A DNA stretch of 22,672 nucleotides from an uncultured bacterium (GCA_938024025.1 CALJBY010000221.1:1-22672); one strand, 5' to 3'. Counted from the stretch's first letter, positions 1-7,432 are shown. Translations and numbers: made by a program. The notes: a model not told the origin generated them from the letters alone.

Positions 1-1
1 G

Positions 2-865
2 AGTGGAACCGGTAAGGAGCTGGTGGCAAAAGCCATCCATGACAACAGTCCCCGGAAAGACAAACCGTTTATTGCAATTAACTGTGCAGCCATTCCCGAA
101 ACCTTACTTGAAAGTGAACTCTTTGGTTATGAAAAAGGGGCCTTTACCAATGCGGGGGATAGGAAAGTAGGGCGTTTTGAGCTTGCTAACCAGGGAACAC
201 TCTTTTTGGATGAGATTGCAGAGCTCTCTTTGAATACCCAGGTAAAAATTTTGCGATTCCTGCAGGAGCGGGAATTCACCCGTATAGGGGGATCAAAAAC
301 CATAAAGGTTGATACTCGATTCATCAGTGCCACTAATAGGAATCTGGAGAAGGCTATGGTTGAGGGTAGGCTGCGGGAAGATTTCTACTACCGGATTAAT
401 ATCATTCCCCTTGTTATTCCTCCTTTAAGAGAGCGAAAAGGTGATATTCCGCTTCTGGTAAACCATTTTACGCATAAAGTCAATGTGCGGGAAGGCAAGC
501 GTGTTAAGGGGGTTGCAAAAGAAGCACTTGACCTGCTGGTTGCTTACCACTGGCCCGGTAATGTGAGGGAGCTGGAAAATGTGGTTGACCGCGCGGTGAC
601 CTTACTTGATCAGGATGTGATTTGCCCGGAACATCTACCCGCACACATTAGGGACCTCAGTAAAGCCCGTTTTATAAAGAATCAGATAGTAAATGGAGAT
701 ATAACCTTTACAGAAGCTGAGGAACAATTTCAAAAGTCCATCATCCTTGATGTACTGGAAAGGGCAGACTATGTCCAAAGCAAGGCCGCCGCTCTGTTGG
801 GAATAAGCAGGCGGATTCTGAAATATAAGATGGATAAATTCGGCATCCAACCGAAATCGAACTGA
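2..865 (+). CDS. Sigma-54-dependent transcriptional activator, NtrC family (5'-truncated by window edge)
   Basis: The frame is open to the window edge, so this is the last 287 residues of a longer protein. It begins inside Walker A (SGTGKE). Next come a GAFTNA loop (residues 46-51, the position of the sigma-54-contacting GAFTGA motif, with Asn for Gly), Walker B (LFLDEI, about 67-72), the arginine-rich sensor region and WPGNVREL near the end of the AAA+ domain. The C-terminus carries a Fis-type helix-turn-helix ([16 protein letters not shown]). Family knowledge: such proteins bind upstream sites and use ATP to open sigma-54 RNA polymerase complexes. Any receiver or sensor domain lies outside the window. 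An internal GTG at 23 is not the start because the P-loop precedes it. The next gene is a receiver-kinase behind a sigma-54-type promoter, so this protein may control it; that is inference. Confidence 0.95.
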   Translation, partial: SGTGKELVAKAIHDNSPRKDKPFIAINCAAIPETLLESELFGYEKGAFTNAGDRKVGRFELANQGTLFLDEIAELSLNTQVKILRFLQEREFTRIGGSKTIKVDTRFISATNRNLEKAMVEGRLREDFYYRINIIPLVIPPLRERKGDIPLLVNHFTHKVNVREGKRVKGVAKEALDLLVAYHWPGNVRELENVVDRAVTLLDQDVICPEHLPAHIRDLSKARFIKNQIVNGDITFTEAEEQFQKSIILDVLERADYVQSKAAALLGISRRILKYKMDKFGIQPKSN

Positions 866-992
866 CCGTACGCCACCCTTCTTCTCCCTGTCCCTTCTAA
901 AAATCTCAAAGAGCAGCATCTCTCAAGCACCATAAGCAGCTCAGAGTACTCTTTCATTGGGGGTAGCCCCAGGTGACTGAGAAGCCTGTGAT

Positions 993-1008
993 TGTTCAAA
1001 ATTGTACC
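993..1008. promoter_or_regulatory. Imperfect copy of possible activator site
   Basis: TGTTCAAAATTGTACC has the same left half and spacing as the perfect palindrome at 1075-1090, with 4 of 6 bases matching in the right half. The two centres are 82 bp apart, roughly eight helical turns. It is suggested only by resemblance to the second site. Confidence 0.25.
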
Positions 1009-1074
1009 TTCTGAAGCTGGCATGGGTTTTGTTCCACTATTTCAACAGGATACCTTCATATTGCCCCTTGCAGC

Positions 1075-1090
1075 TGTTCAAAAATGAACA
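1075..1090. promoter_or_regulatory. Possible upstream activator site (16-bp palindrome)
   Basis: TGTTCAAAAATGAACA is a perfect inverted repeat with 6-bp arms and a 4-bp centre, in a 418-bp spacer (866-1283) that holds no convincing gene. It lies about 150 bp upstream of the start expected from the sigma-54-type promoter at 1209-1225, a usual distance for enhancer sites of NtrC-family activators. The activator encoded just upstream is a candidate binder; this is inference from position and symmetry. Confidence 0.35.
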
Positions 1091-1208
1091 CCTGATGAAA
1101 ATTACCGCATCAATGGGTACTGCTGCTTTTTTGATCAGAAGGTAAAGAAAAGCGCTCTCTTTGCCGATTAGATAGGTTATAGATCATTATGTTTCTCAGG
1201 CAATAATA

Positions 1209-1225
1209 CTGGCAAGCATTTTGCT
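1209..1225 (+). promoter_or_regulatory. Sigma-54 (-24/-12) promoter
   Basis: CTGGCAAGCATTTTGCT matches the consensus YTGGCACG-N4-TTGCW with the required GG-N10-GC spacing. The clear departure is A for C after TGGCA. Transcription would begin near 1236, downstream of the first in-frame TTG at 1221, which supports the ATG at 1284 as the start of the kinase gene. A sigma-54 activator gene directly upstream strengthens the call. Confidence 0.7.
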
Positions 1226-1283
1226 TTATCACTGGAGACACATGGCGAGACAATCCTTTTTTAACCGCACAGAGGGATGGACA

Positions 1284-2576
1284 ATGGCAGAAAAAGCAAA
1301 TGTTTTGGTTGTTGATGATGAGTTGGGGCCTCGAGAGTCGATGAGGATGATCTTAAAGCCTAACCACAATGTTTTTACTGCTGAAGACGGTGCGACAGCA
1401 CTTAGAACGATTGATGAGCGTCCTATCGACCTTGTGACACTGGATCTCAAGATGCGTGGTATGCAGGGGATTGAAGTGTTAAAGGAAATAAAAAAGAATA
1501 ACCCCCAGATTGAAGTCATTATTGTTACGGGCTTTGGGACACTGAAGAGTGCTACTGAGGCCATGAAGTACGGGGTGAAAGGCTACATTACCAAGCCCTA
1601 TAACCTGAGTGAGATTACTTCAATTGTTGAGAAGGCCATTGAGGAAAGGCGGTTTAATCTTAAATTGAGGAACTTCTTTAAAGAAGCACTCTTTTCGGAC
1701 ACTACACATTTCTCTGAGGAGGCGGAAAGTGACCTGCCTCCGCTTGCTGAAAATGCCCTGGAAGACGGTGATGTTTCTGAAGATCTCCTTGATGTTACCG
1801 AGTACAAGATTAAGAAAATGAAAGAGATGCAGGATGATGTTTCCAGAGAGAATACCGTGCTGGAAGAAAAGCTGATGCGATCGGAGAGGCTGGCACTGGT
1901 CGGTCAAATGGCTGCCGGGTATGCTCATGAATTAAATAATAGTTTAACGACAATGCTGGGCTATACCGAATTAGTTCACAATGTCATTAACACAAACCAT
2001 CCTGAGTTGCGGGAGCTCCTGGATAAGATTACAACCATAACCAACCAGACACAACGTGCCAGTCAACTCACACATAACCTCCTTGATATATCCCGCAAGA
2101 AGTCTTCCGAGCGGGAGCCCACCGACGTGCACAAACTTGTTGATCAGGTCTTAGCATATACTGAGTACCGTGTTCACGCACAGGGGCTCAAGGTAGTACG
2201 AGACTTTGAACCGGCCTTGCCGCGCATATCTGTCGATCCGAGACGGGTAGAACAGGTTTTTCTAAACCTTATCCTTAATGCCTGTCACGCAATGGCCAAG
2301 GGAGGTATCATCACCATTACTGCGCGACAGGTTCAGCGGGAAATGGGAAGTGTGGTGCAGCTGGCATTTGCTGACAGTGGACATGGCATAGCGGAACAGA
2401 ACCTAAAGGAGATATTCGATCCGTTCTTCTCAACGAAAGCGGGAAGTGGAGGAACGGGGCTGGGTCTCTTTATTTCTCGAAAGATTGTTGAAAGTTACCA
2501 GGGGACCATTGACGTTGCGAGTGAAGAAAACAAGGGAACCACTTTTACGGTGGAGTTTCCTGCACTTCAAGGATAG
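1284..2576 (+). CDS. Response regulator-histidine kinase fusion protein
   Basis: A 430-residue soluble protein with an N-terminal receiver domain (about 1-120; acidic DD at 11-12, phospho-acceptor D54, T82, K104). A charged linker and predicted coiled coil (about 170-205) follow. Then comes HisKA with the H-box AGYAHELNN (H215), and HATPase_c with an N-box (NLILNACHAM), G1 (DSGHGI), F-box (FDPFFSTK) and G2 (GTGLGL). No membrane segment is seen. Family knowledge: receiver-first kinases take phosphate from, or are modulated by, another kinase and pass a signal onward. The frame opens at TTG 1221, but I chose ATG 1284 because AGAGGG at 1271-1276 is a good ribosome-binding site and the expected transcript starts near 1236. 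It lies behind a sigma-54-type promoter and 55 bp before the next gene. The partner is unknown; the upstream activator is a candidate. Confidence 0.93.
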   Translation: MAEKANVLVVDDELGPRESMRMILKPNHNVFTAEDGATALRTIDERPIDLVTLDLKMRGMQGIEVLKEIKKNNPQIEVIIVTGFGTLKSATEAMKYGVKGYITKPYNLSEITSIVEKAIEERRFNLKLRNFFKEALFSDTTHFSEEAESDLPPLAENALEDGDVSEDLLDVTEYKIKKMKEMQDDVSRENTVLEEKLMRSERLALVGQMAAGYAHELNNSLTTMLGYTELVHNVINTNHPELRELLDKITTITNQTQRASQLTHNLLDISRKKSSEREPTDVHKLVDQVLAYTEYRVHAQGLKVVRDFEPALPRISVDPRRVEQVFLNLILNACHAMAKGGIITITARQVQREMGSVVQLAFADSGHGIAEQNLKEIFDPFFSTKAGSGGTGLGLFISRKIVESYQGTIDVASEENKGTTFTVEFPALQG

Positions 2577-2631
2577 CGTGTTTATTGCAGGTCGTATGGG
2601 GTAAACCACAGAATGTACAAGGGATGAGACG

Positions 2632-3387
2632 ATGGCGGCGAGATGGATCAGATGTGTTGACTGTAATGTAGCTGTGCACATTACGGATTATGATTGTTTG
2701 CCTTCCTATTACTATGATCAGAAGTGTGCAGAGGTTATAGAGAAACCCATGGATGATGAGGCCCACTTTATGGGGGGACATAAAGGTCATACCATGGAAG
2801 AACTCTTTGTGGTCAAGGATTCTTTTATAAGTGAAGGCCGTTACGGAGAGCCATTGAAGATAAGCTATTTTGAAGCCACGAATGGTACCGAGCGTTTTGT
2901 CGTTAAGGGATGGCGGGAAGACATTAATCATGCTATGGCGTATGAAGTCATTCCCGGCTATATTGAGATGAGTTTCAAAAGGGAAGCGCAGGCAGATGAA
3001 ATGCGCAGGCAGCTCAGTGAGGAGATAAAGGATCCCCCCCTTGCCGAGACTGCCATAGAAGGTTTTATCCAGATTGTTGAAAAGGTTGTGACTCAATTTC
3101 CGGTGAGCGACCGCATTGAGATAACTGCTGAAACAGATACTCCCCTTATCTCCCACTGCAGGCTAGGGGACAATGCACTGCGGAAAATCATGACCGCATC
3201 TAAAAAAATCTTTGATGTGGGGGAATGGGAGAAAGTTGAGCAGTTTGTTTATCAGAATAATGATTATAACGAACCGATGACATTCCTCCTTAAGAGGGCA
3301 TTTACGGTTAAGCGGGAGCAGGGTGCAACACGTACACCAGAGAAAGTACAATCCGGTTGTGATAGAAAGGCTGCCCAGGGGACATGA
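2632..3387 (+). CDS. Hypothetical protein with cysteine/histidine-rich N-terminus
   Basis: A 251-residue protein I do not recognise. The N-terminus has C8xxC11, then C22 and C32, and a histidine cluster (H45, H50, H53) in HFMGGHKGH, which looks like a metal-binding segment. The rest is a mixed alpha/beta soluble domain with no signal peptide or membrane span; the C-terminal 25 residues are polar and probably disordered. It begins 55 bp after the receiver-kinase gene on the same strand with a modest ribosome-binding site (AAGGGATGAG), so it is probably co-transcribed and could be an accessory or output protein of that system. It ends 12 bp before the stop codon of the convergent M23 peptidase gene. 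Reality as a gene is supported by length, start signal and operon position; function is unknown. Confidence 0.75.
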   Translation: MAARWIRCVDCNVAVHITDYDCLPSYYYDQKCAEVIEKPMDDEAHFMGGHKGHTMEELFVVKDSFISEGRYGEPLKISYFEATNGTERFVVKGWREDINHAMAYEVIPGYIEMSFKREAQADEMRRQLSEEIKDPPLAETAIEGFIQIVEKVVTQFPVSDRIEITAETDTPLISHCRLGDNALRKIMTASKKIFDVGEWEKVEQFVYQNNDYNEPMTFLLKRAFTVKREQGATRTPEKVQSGCDRKAAQGT

Positions 3388-3399
3388 TCAGGGAATACA

Positions 3400-4803
3400 C
3401 TAGTGAGGAGAAGAACCGGTACTGTGGTTGGCTGTTAAAACTTTTGCGGGAGGGTTTATATGGGCTCGTAGCATCTCTTCATCAAGCTGTTCCAGTTTCA
3501 GCAACAGCTCCCGCTTGTGCTTTTCGAAGGAGGGCTTAAGCTCCTTACTGATGGCATGTTTCTGAGGGCTTTTAAAGTTTAACGGGTTAATAAAGTTTCC
3601 TCTTTTCTGAAGGCGATAATCGAGATGCGGTCCAGTGGATAACCCGGTAGTTCCCACATAGCCAATAACCTGACCTTGCTTTACACTCTTCCCCTTTTTC
3701 ATTCCTTTAGCAAATCGAGAGAGATGTCCATAAAAAGAGGTGTAGAGATGGTTGTGCCTGACTTTAATGCACTTTCCATAGTCACCTTTCCGTCCACAAA
3801 AAATAACAGTACCCTTCGAGGTGGCTTCCACAGGAGTGCCGGTAGGAGCTGCGTAGTCTACACCGAGATGAGGACGATAGGTTTTCAGGATGGGATGAAA
3901 GCGCTTTTTGGTGAACCGGGAACTGATACGGCTGTATCTCAGCGGTGATTTAAGAAATTCTCTGGCAAGAGATCGTCCTCTCTCATCGTAGTATCCGGCG
4001 TTTCCCTGGTCATCTTCAAAACGGAACGCTCGATAGAGGTGTCCTCTGTTGACAAACTCTGCAGCCAGAATCTTTCCATTCTTTATGAACTCGCCATCCT
4101 TATAGATTTCTTCGAAAAGCAGCTTGAAGCTGTCATTTTCCCGTAGACTGCTTGAAAAGTCCACATCCCAGGCAAGGATATCGGCAAGATTTAAAATCAA
4201 CTGGGGGGTGCCGCCGGCGCTGATGGCATCATCAAAAAGGTTGTTCTTGATGGTGCCAGTGATCGTACGCAGTGTTATATCATAAAAAATTTCTTCCTGT
4301 GAACAGGTGTAGCCGCCATCTGCTTTGCTCACTACAAGCACATGGTGATCATCAAAACTGTATTCTAACCGGTTCAGTGAGTGGTTAGCAGGATCAATCG
4401 TAAAGGTAATCGTGCTGCCGGGAGTTATCCGCTTTACGTCATAAATGGGTTTGCTGCTTTCTATTACCTGGAAGACATCCTGTGGGGGACAATGAAAATC
4501 CAGGAGGACTTCGTAGAAGGTGTCACCCGGTTTGAAGGTATATTCTACTGCCTCGATTTTGGCTTGCTGTATTTCAACCGGAACAGGAGGAGTAGTGTCC
4601 GGTTCATAGGGAACGGCAATTTCATTTGAAACCGCTAAATACCGGAGGAGGAAGCCGATGACGATAAATGGCAAGATAACTAATCCCAGCTTTAAGATGT
4701 GTGCAGCAGGAATCCCTCCCCTCACTACTTTCCCGCATTTAACCTTAAGGAGTGTTTTTCTTTCGTTCCGTATTTTTCTTCCCGTGTTTTTCCAAACGTC
4801 CAT
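3400..4803 (-). CDS. Membrane-anchored M23 family metallopeptidase (MepM/YebA-like)
   Basis: A 467-residue protein. A basic cytoplasmic N-terminus is followed by one membrane segment (about 36-54, ILKLGLVILPFIVIGFLL), then a LysM/OapA-like region (about 84-140, YTFKPGDTFYEVLLDF) and a peptidase M23 (LytM) domain (about 300-410). Zinc and catalytic positions are H312 and D316 in HLGVDYAAP, H360 in YGHL and H393 in TGPHLDY. The usual HxH motif reads H-L-D here (D395), so one canonical zinc ligand is Asp. The C-terminus is a charged helix. Family knowledge: such enzymes cut peptidoglycan cross-links in the periplasm to allow wall growth. The frame extends to a TTG at 4827, but the ATG at 4803 is the likelier start. 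It is a single gene with its own promoter, convergent with the preceding operon. Confidence 0.9.
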   Translation of the reverse strand: MDVWKNTGRKIRNERKTLLKVKCGKVVRGGIPAAHILKLGLVILPFIVIGFLLRYLAVSNEIAVPYEPDTTPPVPVEIQQAKIEAVEYTFKPGDTFYEVLLDFHCPPQDVFQVIESSKPIYDVKRITPGSTITFTIDPANHSLNRLEYSFDDHHVLVVSKADGGYTCSQEEIFYDITLRTITGTIKNNLFDDAISAGGTPQLILNLADILAWDVDFSSSLRENDSFKLLFEEIYKDGEFIKNGKILAAEFVNRGHLYRAFRFEDDQGNAGYYDERGRSLAREFLKSPLRYSRISSRFTKKRFHPILKTYRPHLGVDYAAPTGTPVEATSKGTVIFCGRKGDYGKCIKVRHNHLYTSFYGHLSRFAKGMKKGKSVKQGQVIGYVGTTGLSTGPHLDYRLQKRGNFINPLNFKSPQKHAISKELKPSFEKHKRELLLKLEQLDEEMLRAHINPPAKVLTANHSTGSSPH

Positions 4804-4882
4804 GAAGATTGTCCCGGTGATATACAAAAGGCCTGTAAGATCGTTTCTGAAAAAAGTTCATTCATATATAGTTATCTTTTCT

Positions 4883-4910
4883 ATTATACCATTCCCTCAG
4901 GAAAGTACAA
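4883..4910 (-). promoter_or_regulatory. Sigma-70 promoter of the M23 peptidase gene
   Basis: On the minus strand a perfect TATAAT (4888-4883) is preceded by TGG, giving an extended -10 (TGnTATAAT). A weak -35 (TTGTAC, 4910-4905) lies 16 bp upstream. Transcription would begin near 4876, leaving a leader of about 70 nt before the ATG at 4803. Confidence 0.6.
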
Positions 4911-5082
4911 AGCACTATTGATAATGGGAAGGTGTTTTTTTGTGTGAATGACATGGCGTGCAGTGTATATATCTTTTCTGTTCCGGGGATCACCCGGTTC
5001 TTTTACCTTGCAGTTTTAGCAGAGATTGGTTACCCTCATTGATACCGGATGTGGGAGGAAGCAAGACTTCAGAAGACAGGAG

Positions 5083-5114
5083 GTAAGAAGATACATGCCT
5101 AAAATGATCTAAAG
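5083..5114 (+). repeat. 32-nt dispersed repeat, copy 1
   Basis: This 32-nt stretch matches the reverse complement of 20182-20213 at 29 of 32 positions with no gap. Both copies lie in spacers beside arrays of short degenerate repeats. The shared core contains AAGAAGATA and ATGCCTAAAATGA. The word TGCCTAAA recurs at 5115 and 5161. Confidence 0.6.
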
Positions 5115-5180
5115 TGCCTAAATTAAAAAACACCGCAGAGATGCAGAGTAAAAATACAAATGCCTAAAGTTGAAAAAACA

Positions 5181-5208
5181 GGAGTCAGGAGTCAGAACTC
5201 AGAAACTT
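5181..5208 (+). repeat. Degenerate heptamer array (GGAGTCA type)
   Basis: Four consecutive 7-nt units follow one pattern: two identical GGAGTCA, then GAACTCA and GAAACTT. Related words occur in other spacers (minus strand 20128-20147; plus strand 22432-22440). It carries no plausible open frame. The surrounding spacer 4911-5326 contains no gene that I can see. Confidence 0.55.
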
Positions 5209-5252
5209 CCCCCCCCTCACCTTAATCCTCTCCACAGAGAAGAGAGGGAAAA

Positions 5253-5301
5253 CCCGTAACCTGCAACCCGTAACCCGTAACCCGCAACGCGAAACTCATA
5301 A
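5253..5301 (+). repeat. Degenerate heptamer array (CCCGTAA type)
   Basis: Seven consecutive 7-nt units follow the pattern CNCGNAA, three of them exactly CCCGTAA, ending 25 bp before the U32 gene. The same unit family appears on the minus strand at 19978-20005. Such heptanucleotide arrays are known from several bacterial groups as non-coding repeats with no settled role. Confidence 0.65.
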
Positions 5302-5326
5302 CACACATGTCACCAATGGGTGTCTT

Positions 5327-6571
5327 ATGAAAATACCTGAACTGTTAGTTCCCGCCGGTAATCTGGAGAAACTAAAGATGGCCATTCACTGTGGTGCTGA
5401 TGCTGTCTACTTGAGCGGAAAGCACTATGGATTGAGAACCTATGCCGGGAATTTTACCCTCTCTGAGATGGAAGAGGCAATGATGTTTGCTCGTAGTGAG
5501 CAGGTTAAGGTTTATGTTACACTTAATATCATTGCTCGCAACAGCGACATGAATGATCTTCCTGATTATCTCTCATCTTTAAGCGACCTGGCAGTTGATG
5601 GCCTGATTGTTAGTGACCCGGGGATTATAGCCCATGCTCGGCAGATTGTACCGCATATCCCGATCCATGTAAGTACCCAGTTGAGTACCTCCAACTGGAG
5701 CAGTGCTTCCTTCTGGCAGCAACAGGGTATAACCCGTGTTAACCTTGCACGGGAACTTTCTCTGGAAGAGATTGCATTCATAAAACAGAAGGTTTCTCTT
5801 GAGCTTGAAATATTTATTCACGGTTCTCTCTGCATTTCACATTCCGGCAGGTGCCTTCTCAGCACCTATCTGGCACACCGGGACTCGAATAGGGGGGCAT
5901 GTGCACATCCCTGCCGCTGGAAATATGCACTCATGGAAGAAAACCGTCCCGGTGTCTATTTTCCCATTAGTGAAGATGAGCATGGAAGTTATATCTTCAA
6001 TGCAAAAGACCTCTGCCTTATAGCATACCTTCCTGAGATTATTGCCACGGGGGTGGATGCGTTGAAAATCGAAGGAAGGATGAAGGGCATTAACTATGTA
6101 GGGGGTGTTACACGCATATACCGCCATGCCCTGGATTGTTACAGAAAGAATCCTGAAAAGTATCACTATCAACAGCAGTGGATGGAGGAATTGAAAAAGC
6201 TCAGTCACCGTGACTACACCACTGGTTTTGCTCTCGACGCCCCTTCCGGTGAAAGCTATAATTATGCTACTTCTGAGTATATCAGAACGCACACCCTGGT
6301 GGGGGTCGTGAGAGAAATCAGCCCTTTCCGTAATGAGCGTTCCTCTCCCGATGCCGGGAAGCAGGTAAAAATCCAGGTTCGCAATAAGATCGTCTCAGGA
6401 GATGAGATTGAGTTTATTACTAAGGAATTGAAGAGTTACCATATGAAACTGGGAGAGTTCACTAACGGGAAGGGAGAAATGCTCCGGGTAGCCCAACCTG
6501 GTCAGGAAATTCTACTCAGAACAGATCTGCCCGTGAATGCAAACGATCTCATAAGAAAGAAGAGACTCTGA
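5327..6571 (+). CDS. U32 family protein (collagenase-like / tRNA hydroxylation type)
   Basis: A 414-residue protein opening with ELLVPAGNLEKLKMAI and GADAVYLSG, the usual TIM-barrel-like start of family U32. The family signature is present (EIFIHGSLCISHSGRC), followed by C-x3-C in RGACAHPCRW; these cysteines match those thought to bind an iron-sulfur cluster in this family. The NAKDLCLIAYLPE and ALKIEGRMK motifs follow, and the C-terminus has a small beta-barrel. Family knowledge: members were named peptidases, but YegQ/TrhP-type proteins hydroxylate tRNA U34 using prephenate, and others act in ubiquinone synthesis or 23S rRNA modification. The ~415-residue length and motif order fit the TrhP/YegQ type best, without proof. 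The start ATG has no strong ribosome-binding site. It is a lone gene between two repeat-containing or regulatory spacers. Confidence 0.88.
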   Translation: MKIPELLVPAGNLEKLKMAIHCGADAVYLSGKHYGLRTYAGNFTLSEMEEAMMFARSEQVKVYVTLNIIARNSDMNDLPDYLSSLSDLAVDGLIVSDPGIIAHARQIVPHIPIHVSTQLSTSNWSSASFWQQQGITRVNLARELSLEEIAFIKQKVSLELEIFIHGSLCISHSGRCLLSTYLAHRDSNRGACAHPCRWKYALMEENRPGVYFPISEDEHGSYIFNAKDLCLIAYLPEIIATGVDALKIEGRMKGINYVGGVTRIYRHALDCYRKNPEKYHYQQQWMEELKKLSHRDYTTGFALDAPSGESYNYATSEYIRTHTLVGVVREISPFRNERSSPDAGKQVKIQVRNKIVSGDEIEFITKELKSYHMKLGEFTNGKGEMLRVAQPGQEILLRTDLPVNANDLIRKKRL

Positions 6572-6589
6572 TCAGCAATTTCAGCATGC

Positions 6590-6636
6590 GTGCAATATAT
6601 CGTGCTTGACATTAGCCATTATCCAATATATAGTAC
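6590..6636 (+). promoter_or_regulatory. Two NrdR-box-like sites flanking a promoter
   Basis: GTGCAATATATCGTGC (6590-6605) and ATCCAATATATAGTAC (6621-6636) are direct copies 31 bp apart. The core CAATATATAG of the second fits the NrdR-box core CwAtATaTwG exactly; the first has one mismatch. Published NrdR boxes are 16-bp sites in tandem, about three helical turns apart, usually overlapping promoter elements. Here one abuts the -35 and one covers the -10. nrdR itself is at 14347-14835. No ribonucleotide reductase gene is in the window, which weakens the call. Confidence 0.4.
6606..6634 (+). promoter_or_regulatory. Strong sigma-70-type promoter
   Basis: A perfect TTGACA (6606-6611), a 17-bp spacer and TATAGT (6629-6634, 5 of 6) make this the best sigma-70 match I found in the window. 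Transcription would begin near 6641, more than 200 nt before yceD, so the transcript has either a long leader or an RNA product of its own. Confidence 0.65.
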
Positions 6637-6640
6637 TCGG

Positions 6641-6776
6641 CATGCATTTTTTTAGGATAGCTATATGTCCAGGTGATGCAGCTCTTAAACATAACGGTTT
6701 GCTGATAGAAAAATCAACCTTAACAATATGATAGAACACCTGATCCAGTGCCCCTGGTAACCCTATCCTATTGTTT
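6641..6776 (+). ncRNA. Possible structured leader or small RNA
   Basis: Downstream of the strong promoter, TAGGATAG (6653-6660) pairs perfectly with CTATCCTA (6763-6770), and nested inside it CAGGTG (6670-6675) pairs with CACCTG (6737-6742). A small hairpin CCAG/CTGG (6745-6748/6754-6757) sits between the right arms. The closing arm is followed by a T-rich stretch (TTGTTTTGCT). No credible open frame is present. I do not recognise it as 6S, SRP, tmRNA or a known riboswitch. An 8-bp pairing at this distance can arise by chance, so the call is tentative. Confidence 0.25.
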
Positions 6777-6812
6777 TGCTAAATTATAAACAGCTGCCAG
6801 ATTATTTTTTAA

Positions 6813-6841
6813 TTGACAAAAATTAATTTTCTGCATATATG
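6813..6841 (+). promoter_or_regulatory. Promoter proximal to yceD
   Basis: A perfect TTGACA (6813-6818) is followed after 17 bp by TATATG (6836-6841), a weak -10. Transcription would begin only about 6 nt before the yceD ATG, giving an almost leaderless message; this agrees with the lack of a clear ribosome-binding site there. Confidence 0.4.
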
Positions 6842-6853
6842 AATAGGTTTTAA

Positions 6854-7432
6854 ATGGGCAGATTGAACAAAAAAAAGAGTGCTCTCAGCATCTCATTAGA
6901 TGAAGTAGGGGAATCCGGCTATCACCTGTCCTGCAGCAAGAGTGAAGAGTGGATTAGGGATATTGTGCGGGATGCAGCTAACAGTGACTTTACTTTCCTT
7001 GATGGGATCACGATCCAGGTAGATGTTTTCAGGATGGGAAAGGAATTCTCAGCCCGTGGGGTTATCTCGACAGCGCTCACCCTGCCGTGTGTGAGATGTC
7101 TGGATGACTTTGCTTATCCCCTGGAAGCACAATTTCACTACACGCTTTGCCCTTCGGCTAGTGTTGAATCCCTTCCTGAGATGGAGGTAAGAAGGGGCGA
7201 TTTGGATGTGGTGTACTATAATAAGGGAACTGACCTCGACCTGGTTCCATTGCTCGTAGAACAAATTTTTGTGACTATTCCTACATATCCCTTATGTGGA
7301 GAAACCTGTAAGGGGATATGCCAGCAGTGTGGAGAAAATTTAAATAACCGTTCATGCCAGTGTAGCAGGGAAAACGAGAAGATCTCAGCGTTTGAGGCCC
7401 TCAAGAATTTTCCGCTCAAACAAAAATCCTAA
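6854..7432 (+). CDS. yceD: YceD/DUF177 family protein
   Basis: A 192-residue protein with the family's two cysteine motifs: LPCVRC in the middle and, near the C-terminus, PLCGETCKGICQQCG followed by NLNNRSCQC. The latter is a likely zinc-binding end. Family knowledge: YceD is a conserved small protein nearly always next to rpmF and linked to 23S rRNA processing or ribosome assembly; its exact reaction is not settled. It starts the co-directional gene set that continues to rpiB and ends 17 bp before rpmF. The start ATG has only a weak ribosome-binding site (AGG at short distance) and lies just after a promoter. Confidence 0.9.
   Translation: MGRLNKKKSALSISLDEVGESGYHLSCSKSEEWIRDIVRDAANSDFTFLDGITIQVDVFRMGKEFSARGVISTALTLPCVRCLDDFAYPLEAQFHYTLCPSASVESLPEMEVRRGDLDVVYYNKGTDLDLVPLLVEQIFVTIPTYPLCGETCKGICQQCGENLNNRSCQCSRENEKISAFEALKNFPLKQKS

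Noticed and set aside
1221..1283. Extension of the receiver-kinase to a TTG at 1221
   Set aside because: The TTG lies inside the -12 region of the sigma-54-type promoter, so it would not be transcribed from it; ATG 1284 has a good ribosome-binding site and gives a normal receiver start.
2545..3156. 203-codon minus-strand open frame opposite the hypothetical gene
   Set aside because: It lies antisense to a gene with a start signal and operon context, and its translation shows no recognisable domain.
5181..5301. CRISPR array
   Set aside because: The units are 7 nt, contiguous and drifting; there are no 25-40 nt repeats with unique spacers and no cas genes.
4828..5326. tRNA or small gene in the spacer before the U32 gene
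   Set aside because: No cloverleaf-like pattern or coding-like frame was found; the content is short repeats.
6676..6705. Nine-codon leader peptide in the yceD spacer
   Set aside because: The only ribosome-binding-like sequence directly touches the ATG, too close to work, and the peptide shows no run of regulatory codons.
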